This document shows, piece by piece, positions 4,609 through 9,017 of a stretch of DNA of 9,017 bases (position 1 is its first letter; each line of letters opens with the position of its first letter). The position numbers and the translations under genes were made by a program. The DNA comes from Muribaculaceae bacterium (GTDB lineage: Bacteria > Bacteroidota > Bacteroidia > Bacteroidales > Muribaculaceae). The notes under the pieces are model-generated. The model did no database searches and was not told the DNA's origin. It saw only the letters and a list, made by a program, of their open reading frames with translations. The stretch spans positions 1 to 9,017 of the forward strand of contig VSPF01000118.1 of assembly GCA_009775195.1 (NCBI GenBank), written 5' to 3'.

Positions 4609-6145
4609 CAAGATAAAGGGTTGACCCGTTGCCACCGGTGAAGTAATCACCATACTTGCTTGCCGACGCGGTGACGAGGATGTATTTAGGCTTGCGAGAG
4701 GTTGACTTATATTTAATGTCAACCTCGAAAGGCACATAGTTGCTGATGGTCTGGGCACACTCTATTTTACCGTATGCCACCACCTCGGGACCGTTCTCAT
4801 CGAACAGATGCCTGTCGTTGGGGGCAGTGCGTATCTCGAAAGGCTCGTCAGAGTCAATCAGTGCAACCCAGATGATACAAGTGTCGGGCTGACCGATTAG
4901 CTGTTTGAACTCCGTCGAGGCATGCGAGATGTTCGCCACAGTGTACTTATACTGACCCCGCATAGCCGTGGGGCGATTGACAAAGGGCCTGCCGAAACTC
5001 AGCACACCGTTGGTGCCCACAGTCCTTACGTATGTGCCTGCAAAAATGTTTCCGGCAGCAATCTTGCCCAGCGAACCGATGCCCACAAAGCGAGTCTCGA
5101 GCTTCGCGGCCCATCCCGACCCCGAGGGCGTATCGTCGGTCGGAGTGGTGTTAGAGTCGCCAAGCGTGGTGGCGCCCTTGTTGCCTGTACCCCAGTAGGG
5201 GGTGCCATCTTCGGCCCAGGGGCACCAGATTTTTTTATCGAGCCACCACTGGTCAAAATCGCTGTTGGGCAGTTGCGGAGCCTCACCTGTGGTAAAGGCC
5301 ACCGTCTCGCCGGTAAATTCGCCCGAAGTCACACGGGCCTCGTAGGCCGTAGACGGTTCGAGATGTATAATACGGGCCGTGAAGTTGCCGCCATTGACGG
5401 TGATGTCCGACGCCGGCACATCGGTCCACATCTCGGTACCGGCCAGGCGGTATTGCGCGCCGAATTCCTTGCCGGCCTCGCCAATGCCGTTGACCCATGC
5501 CACGCACGTCCAGGCATCGACGCTGACGGTGCGCACCGACACCTCGACAGGCTCTACATAGATAGTCCATGTGCTTGTGCGCCCGTAGGCTGTCACCTCT
5601 ACTTCGAATGGATGCGAACCGTCGAACGTGCTTCCGGGAGCGAGGTCGGGGCTCATGGTCGAGCCTTTGGGACCGAGCTTGGCCTTCGACACGGTTACAT
5701 TGCCCAGGTTCATGGTCTCGGGCACATTGATTATCACTCGCCGGCCCGGCACGTCTATCACCGTCGCCCCTATCTGGCCGGCGACTTCGAAGTATCGCTC
5801 TATATCCTGTACGCCCACAATCTTCCATCGATAGACCTGGTAGAGACGCAGTATTACCGACAAGGGAGATGAGAGGTCTACGGTACCGTCGAACGGTTCA
5901 CCCACGATTTGGGCTCCGGGTGTCAGCGACCAGCCCGTGATTTTGACTGCCGTTATGTCGACCTCCTCGGGAAAGGTGATGGTCGCCGTACACGACACGG
6001 TGTCAATCACAGTGCCCTCGTCTTGGCCACGGGCCTCGAGGGCGGTAAAATTGGCCTGTATGCGAGGATAGGGTATATCGTTCTTTATGCAAGCTCCAAG
6101 CACCGAGGCCAGAACGACTATAAACGCTATGACGTACTTTTTCAT
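4580..6145 (-). CDS. surface lipoprotein with two Ig-like repeats, FN3-like and PCMD-like domains, 521 aa
   Basis: The N-terminus MKKYVIAFIVVLASVLGAC carries a lipobox, L-G-A-C, with Cys19 the lipidated residue. The following IKND is weakly like the Bacteroidota surface-export signal. Residues about 50-113 and 132-198 look like two copies of one beta-sandwich unit: each starts with a short strand ending in P-E (ITFPEEVDITAVKI; IINVPETMNLGNVTV), passes a 'P-G' and 'F-D-G' turn, and closes with a W-K-I/W-T-I strand. Residues about 201-286 resemble a fibronectin type III domain, ending LEPSTAYEARV...FTTG. Residues 293-521 (NSDFDQWW, GWAAKLETRFVG, SFGRPF, closing STLYLDDFELVYDY) fit the PCMD fold (putative carbohydrate metabolism domain) seen in many Bacteroidales lipoproteins, whose substrates are mostly unknown. 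It overlaps its upstream gene by 4 bp (ATGA) and the porin gene by 29 bp. Confidence 0.85.
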   Translation of the reverse strand: MKKYVIAFIVVLASVLGACIKNDIPYPRIQANFTALEARGQDEGTVIDTVSCTATITFPEEVDITAVKITGWSLTPGAQIVGEPFDGTVDLSSPLSVILRLYQVYRWKIVGVQDIERYFEVAGQIGATVIDVPGRRVIINVPETMNLGNVTVSKAKLGPKGSTMSPDLAPGSTFDGSHPFEVEVTAYGRTSTWTIYVEPVEVSVRTVSVDAWTCVAWVNGIGEAGKEFGAQYRLAGTEMWTDVPASDITVNGGNFTARIIHLEPSTAYEARVTSGEFTGETVAFTTGEAPQLPNSDFDQWWLDKKIWCPWAEDGTPYWGTGNKGATTLGDSNTTPTDDTPSGSGWAAKLETRFVGIGSLGKIAAGNIFAGTYVRTVGTNGVLSFGRPFVNRPTAMRGQYKYTVANISHASTEFKQLIGQPDTCIIWVALIDSDEPFEIRTAPNDRHLFDENGPEVVAYGKIECAQTISNYVPFEVDIKYKSTSRKPKYILVTASASKYGDYFTGGNGSTLYLDDFELVYDY

Positions 6146-6984
6146 ATCACTACCATCAGACCGAAGTTAATATTGAAGATATTGAACTTGAAGTTGGCCC
6201 CCGAGGTAACTCGCGACCCTTCGTCGACACCGTCGGTGGTCTGGTCTTCCTTGCGCCATTTCAGACCAAAGACACCAAAGGAGACATTGAACGACATAAA
6301 GTCCTGCAAGAACACGCACACGCCCGGGCTGAAATTTATCGCGCCCTGGGTGATGACGGTGCGTGTGTCCTTTGGTTCGTTGTTATAGAGGCGCTTGAAG
6401 CGCGACGAACCGCTGCCGAAACTCAGGTCGACCTCGTTGAAGATGCCGAAGCGGCCGCTGCGGTCGAGGCCGACATAGGCGCGGTGGAAGGCGGCAACCG
6501 AAAAACTCTGCTGGTAATAGCTTACGTCGCGGAGGGTGAAATTGAGGTCGTCGTCGAAGTCTACGGCCAGACGGCCAAGGTCGGCAATGCCGCGAGTATA
6601 GTCAAATTTGAGGCCCACGGCCTGGTTGCTCTTCACAAAATACGAGATATAGGGCTTGACCGAATACATCTTGCCCTTGAAATCTACGTCTTTAAGGATT
6701 GAGAGCACGCGCACGTCCTCGGTCTGCAACTCGCCGTAACTTGCCGTGATACCGAAGCCCCACTTGCCCTTGGGGATAAAGATATAATTGAAGAGGCCAC
6801 GGTCAAAACGACCATAATTCTTTTCAGGCAGGATGACAGGCACTGTATCGCCGTCGACAACGACGTGCTCGATACTGTCGCGGTCAAACTCTATCAGCTT
6901 CTTGCGCTGTATAATCTGGGCACTGGCGGGCACTGCTACCGCCACGGCCATCAGGAGCATGAATATGCGTAACGTACGGTACAT
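6142..6984 (-). CDS. outer-membrane beta-barrel protein, 280 aa (paralog of 6990-7736)
   Basis: A signal peptide (MYRTLRIFMLLMAVAVAVPASA, cleavage after residue 22) is followed by about 45 residues of charged linker (QIIQRKKLIEFDRDSIEHVVV...). A run of strands follows from FIPKGKWGFGITASY, and the chain ends in FNINFGLMVVI. Landmarks shared with the upstream gene product are the 'F-(I/V)-P-K-G-x-W' start, 'F-x-V-K-P/S-P' strand, 'YVGLDRSGRFGIFNEVDLSFGSG' and the conserved hydrophobic C-terminal strand. The two are therefore an ancient tandem duplication. The extra N-terminal linker is absent from the partner. It begins 5 bp after the partner's stop and its own stop overlaps the lipoprotein start (ATGA). 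No family name is recognised; a structural or partner role for the lipoprotein is inference. Confidence 0.78.
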   Translation of the reverse strand: MYRTLRIFMLLMAVAVAVPASAQIIQRKKLIEFDRDSIEHVVVDGDTVPVILPEKNYGRFDRGLFNYIFIPKGKWGFGITASYGELQTEDVRVLSILKDVDFKGKMYSVKPYISYFVKSNQAVGLKFDYTRGIADLGRLAVDFDDDLNFTLRDVSYYQQSFSVAAFHRAYVGLDRSGRFGIFNEVDLSFGSGSSRFKRLYNNEPKDTRTVITQGAINFSPGVCVFLQDFMSFNVSFGVFGLKWRKEDQTTDGVDEGSRVTSGANFKFNIFNINFGLMVVI

Positions 6985-6989
6985 AGCGG

Positions 6990-7736
6990 TCAGATATAAA
7001 ACATCACCCCGAAAGTGATTGAAAACAGATTGATTTTAAAATTAGCCTGCTGCGTGTGGCGGTTGGCTATATAGATTTGGTCGGTCACCGAGCGTGTGTG
7101 ATTGTAGTTGAAGCCGAGCACGCCCACATTGACCTCGAGGGCCGAATAGTTGTTGAGAAACACCGCCAGGCCCGGAGCCACCCCCACGTTGAACTGGAAG
7201 TTTCGCTCATAGGTGCCCGTCAGGTCGTCGCCCGAGCCGTTGCATAGCTTCGACTGGCCACCGCCGAGCTGCAACTGCACTTCGGTAAAGAGGCCGAAGC
7301 GAGTGCTGCGCCCAAGGCTGATATAGTTGCGGAACAAGGCCGTGCCGAGATAGCTGTGACTGATACTGTAGAGGTTGTCGATATCGTAGTTCGTCTCGTT
7401 GTCGAGCACTATGTCGGCCGCATTGAGCCGTGTGCGCTGACGGCTGTACGAGAAGCGGCCACCGGCGGTAAGATTGTCCTTGAAACAAAACATCACCGTA
7501 GGGCTGACCTTGAAAGTGTACGAATCGCCGTCGATTTTCTCAAAAATCAAAAACTGGTAATTATCCTGGTCAGACTGAGAATAACTTACGCTCACGCCGG
7601 CCACCCACGCACCTTTGGGCACGAATGACACCTGCTCGAGCTTGCGCTTGAAAACTTCTTGTGCCACAGTCTCAGCCACACTGGCCGAGAGTACCATGGC
7701 AATCAAGAGCATTAGCAGTCGTTTTATTTTTTCCAT
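6990..7736 (-). CDS. outer-membrane beta-barrel protein, 248 aa (first gene of operon)
   Basis: MEKIKRLLMLLIAMVLSASVAETVA is a signal peptide, cleaved near residue 25 before QEVFKRK. The mature chain is all beta-like: VSFVPKGAWVAGVSVSYS, YTFKVSPTVMFCF, AGGRFSYSR, LGRSTRFGLFTEVQLQLGGGQS, FNVGVAPGLAVFL, and the closing strand LFSITFGVMFYI. It resembles the next gene product over its whole length, apart from the linker. Asn/Tyr-rich strand tips (NETNYDIDNLYSISHSYLG) are typical of small Bacteroidales barrels. As the first gene of the tightly packed run, it follows a leader with a GC hairpin ending 12 bp before its ATG and a tandem 10-bp repeat near the presumed start of transcription. No specific function can be assigned. 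Confidence 0.78.
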   Translation of the reverse strand: MEKIKRLLMLLIAMVLSASVAETVAQEVFKRKLEQVSFVPKGAWVAGVSVSYSQSDQDNYQFLIFEKIDGDSYTFKVSPTVMFCFKDNLTAGGRFSYSRQRTRLNAADIVLDNETNYDIDNLYSISHSYLGTALFRNYISLGRSTRFGLFTEVQLQLGGGQSKLCNGSGDDLTGTYERNFQFNVGVAPGLAVFLNNYSALEVNVGVLGFNYNHTRSVTDQIYIANRHTQQANFKINLFSITFGVMFYI

Positions 7737-7748
7737 ATTCCGAATGCT

Positions 7749-7765
7749 GCCGGGCCCTCCCCGGC
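7749..7765 (-). promoter_or_regulatory. GC-rich hairpin in the operon leader
   Basis: On the minus strand, GCCGGG and CCCGGC form a perfect 6-bp stem around a 5-nt loop, ending 12 bp before the ATG of the first barrel gene. It stands out from an AT-rich leader and has no following T-run, so it is not a terminator. It could stabilise the 5' end of the mRNA or limit ribosome access. Confidence 0.45.
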
Positions 7766-7793
7766 TTGAGGCTTGATTAACCTTTATTAGGTC

Positions 7794-7813
7794 AAATTTG
7801 GCTAAATTTGGCT
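7794..7813 (-). repeat. perfect tandem 10-bp repeat in the operon promoter region
   Basis: Two adjacent identical copies of AAATTTGGCT (plus strand; AGCCAAATTT on the minus strand) are spaced by one helical turn. They lie just downstream of a TAATTTTA box and overlap the expected start of transcription. The spacing would put two protein contacts on the same face of the DNA, so an operator is possible. Confidence 0.5.
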
Positions 7814-7826
7814 GTAAAATTACAAA
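7794..7826 (-). promoter_or_regulatory. candidate promoter of the six-gene operon
   Basis: On the minus strand, TAATTTTA (7815-7822) resembles the Bacteroidota -7 box (TAnnTTTG) but has no TTTG at the right distance. CAAATTTG (7793-7800) matches the -7 box at 7 of 8 positions, and a TTTG lies 22 nt upstream (7823-7826), slightly too far. Either could drive the operon; the exact element is unsettled. Confidence 0.35.
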
Positions 7827-7870
7827 AAAAATCCCAAATACGCCACATCGGCCCCATAGATTGGCTTGGG
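7824..7870 (-). terminator. probable intrinsic terminator of the HipA gene
   Basis: On the minus strand, CCCAA-GCC (7863-7870) pairs with GGC...TTGGG (7833-7844), with a 4-nt bulge and an 18-nt loop, and is followed by eight T. It begins 8 bp after the hipA-like stop codon. The stem is modest, so strength is uncertain. Confidence 0.5.
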
Positions 7871-7878
7871 TTTGAACA

Positions 7879-9006
7879 TCATTTAAAGATATCGTAACGT
7901 CTTAGAGGTGTACAAGCCTCACAAACTTCACTTATTATTTCTTTGCACCGTTTTTCCGACATTCTAATCTTTGTACCAACAAAAACGAAGTCAGACAAGA
8001 CCGGCTGCCCCGAACCATTTACAGAGGTGGCATGTTCGCCGTTGTAGCCCTCAGAACAAAGTGTTAAATCATAAGCCGGGGCAAGTCGCCACCGCCATAC
8101 ATTATCAGCCTCATCATAAAGAACATAGAAACTGAAATTTTTACAATGGTCATCCTTATTATCAGTCAAATAATTAAACAACATCCGTCGATACATTTGC
8201 TCTACATCCTCACTATTTTGGGTTATGTAGCCTGTGAGGGCAAGAAGATTAGAATAATCCATAAAAGGCTCTCGTAAAGAGATACCCAGCAAGCCGCCGG
8301 CAGTTGCCATGTGCAGGCGGTTTCCGTCTTTATCAATATCAAATCTACGTGTAGCAAAATAACGATTATTAACAAGGCGAAAATCAGGCACCTCTATTCC
8401 GCATTTTCTTGCAATTTCGTTATAATGAAACTCTTGGGCTCCAATATCAAGTGGGTCATATATGTGACGGAACTTAACAATCCAATGACCTTCTTCATCA
8501 GAAAACACAGATTTAGGTCGCGTCCCACCGCTATTTCCACTGTTGTAAAGCAGAAGTCCGGCGTCACTATCTTGTCTTTCCTTTAATACTTCAAGTGCGA
8601 TTTCTTGCAACTTGTCGAAATCATATACTAATGATTCCTGCTCAAGGTCAATGGTCGGAGAGTATGAGAGTGCACCCATAGCGTGGTCGCCAACGATGGC
8701 AAGGCGGTCTAATGACGACAAATCAGAGTCGTTTATTCCTTTACGAAGCAAGGCTTTATGAAGTAGATAACGTCCGTAACCATCAGGCAGGCTATCTTCG
8801 AAAACGCCGAAATTGCCACCAAACGGCCGGGCTTTGGCTAAAAAGGCGCCACTTTGTAATGGCAACTCAAGAGGTGATATGCTAAAACCATCTACAAGCC
8901 ACGATTTATCGTACTCAAAAATATTTAGTCGGTAATCAGGTGTATGTGAGAGCATACCCACCGTCTGCCCTCGAAATATTACTTTAAGTTTTTCAGTCTT
9001 TTCCAT
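7879..9006 (-). CDS. hipA: HipA-family serine/threonine kinase (toxin), 375 aa
   Basis: HipA toxins phosphorylate a cytosolic target (glutamyl-tRNA synthetase for E. coli HipA) and are held in check by HipB. Residues 1-115 form the N-terminal HipA domain, including FGVFEDSLPDGYGRYLL (66-82). Kinase landmarks follow: the flexible loop SGNSGGTRPKSVFS (156-169), with Ser156 and Ser159 as possible autophosphorylation sites; the likely ATP lysine in WIVKF (Lys178); the catalytic loop DNKDDHCKNFSF (282-293), with Asp285 and Asn290 in the places of E. coli Asp309 and Asn314; and the metal-binding PAYDL (Asp313). All key residues are present, so it should be active. Length is slightly under E. coli HipA (440). 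Base composition is clearly AT-richer than the operon to its left, suggesting transfer. No HipB is seen; one would lie upstream, just beyond the right edge. Confidence 0.9.
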   Translation of the reverse strand: MEKTEKLKVIFRGQTVGMLSHTPDYRLNIFEYDKSWLVDGFSISPLELPLQSGAFLAKARPFGGNFGVFEDSLPDGYGRYLLHKALLRKGINDSDLSSLDRLAIVGDHAMGALSYSPTIDLEQESLVYDFDKLQEIALEVLKERQDSDAGLLLYNSGNSGGTRPKSVFSDEEGHWIVKFRHIYDPLDIGAQEFHYNEIARKCGIEVPDFRLVNNRYFATRRFDIDKDGNRLHMATAGGLLGISLREPFMDYSNLLALTGYITQNSEDVEQMYRRMLFNYLTDNKDDHCKNFSFYVLYDEADNVWRWRLAPAYDLTLCSEGYNGEHATSVNGSGQPVLSDFVFVGTKIRMSEKRCKEIISEVCEACTPLRRYDIFK

Positions 9007-9017
9007 TATTCTTGATA

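Noticed and set aside
4609..4758. Upstream extension of the porin frame by 50 codons.
   Set aside because: The extension overlaps the lipoprotein coding end and would bury the signal peptide inside the chain.
4922..5872. A 316-codon open frame on the plus strand opposite the lipoprotein gene.
   Set aside because: It lies wholly inside a well-supported gene with lipobox and domains, has no signal or recognisable domain, and its length is explained by the GC-rich codon use of the opposite strand.
7741..7830. Repeat pair and hairpin considered as the start of a CRISPR array or attachment site.
   Set aside because: Only two 10-bp units without spacers are present, and there is no integrase or tRNA gene nearby.

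Overview
The window looks like a chromosomal segment of a member of the Bacteroidota, most likely order Bacteroidales (possibly Muribaculaceae-like; this is inference). The signs are an rpmH promoter of the Bacteroidota -33/-7 type (TTTG, 20-nt spacer, TAnnTTTG), start codons mostly without Shine-Dalgarno sequences, a Bacteroidota-style long-chain flavodoxin, a surface lipoprotein with a C-terminal PCMD-like region, HU-family paralogs, and several signal-peptide-bearing outer-membrane barrels. Almost everything is on the minus strand; only the tail of one gene at the far left is on the plus strand.

Reading in the direction of transcription (right to left): a complete HipA-family kinase (7879-9006) sits in AT-richer DNA at the right edge and ends in a probable terminator. 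Next comes a promoter/leader region (7737-7830) with a perfect tandem 10-bp repeat and a GC-rich hairpin. It precedes a tightly packed run of six genes: two paralogous outer-membrane barrels (6990-7736 and 6142-6984), a multidomain lipoprotein (4580-6145), an OprP-like porin (3565-4608), a divergent HU-like protein (3245-3550) and RmuC (2055-3248). Junctions are 5 bp apart, 4-bp overlap, 29-bp overlap, 14 bp apart and 4-bp overlap, so one transcript is likely. After 54 bp comes flavodoxin (1503-2000), ended by a strong hairpin terminator. Then rpmH (ribosomal protein L34, 1146-1301) has its own promoter and terminator. A gene-poor stretch (778-1097) separates it from a further outer-membrane barrel protein (112-777), which converges on and overlaps the plus-strand gene at the left edge.

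The four envelope genes look like a cell-surface module: one lipoprotein with two repeated Ig-like units, an FN3-like unit and a PCMD-like domain, plus three barrels. The downstream HU-like and RmuC genes are nucleoid/DNA-maintenance functions translationally coupled to each other. Functional linkage between the two halves is suggested only by gene packing. The most interesting points are this envelope cassette, the HU-like protein with an altered DNA-binding arm, a flavodoxin lacking the usual FMN-stacking tyrosine, a 29-bp dyad-containing element present in two leaders, and the compositionally foreign HipA gene.
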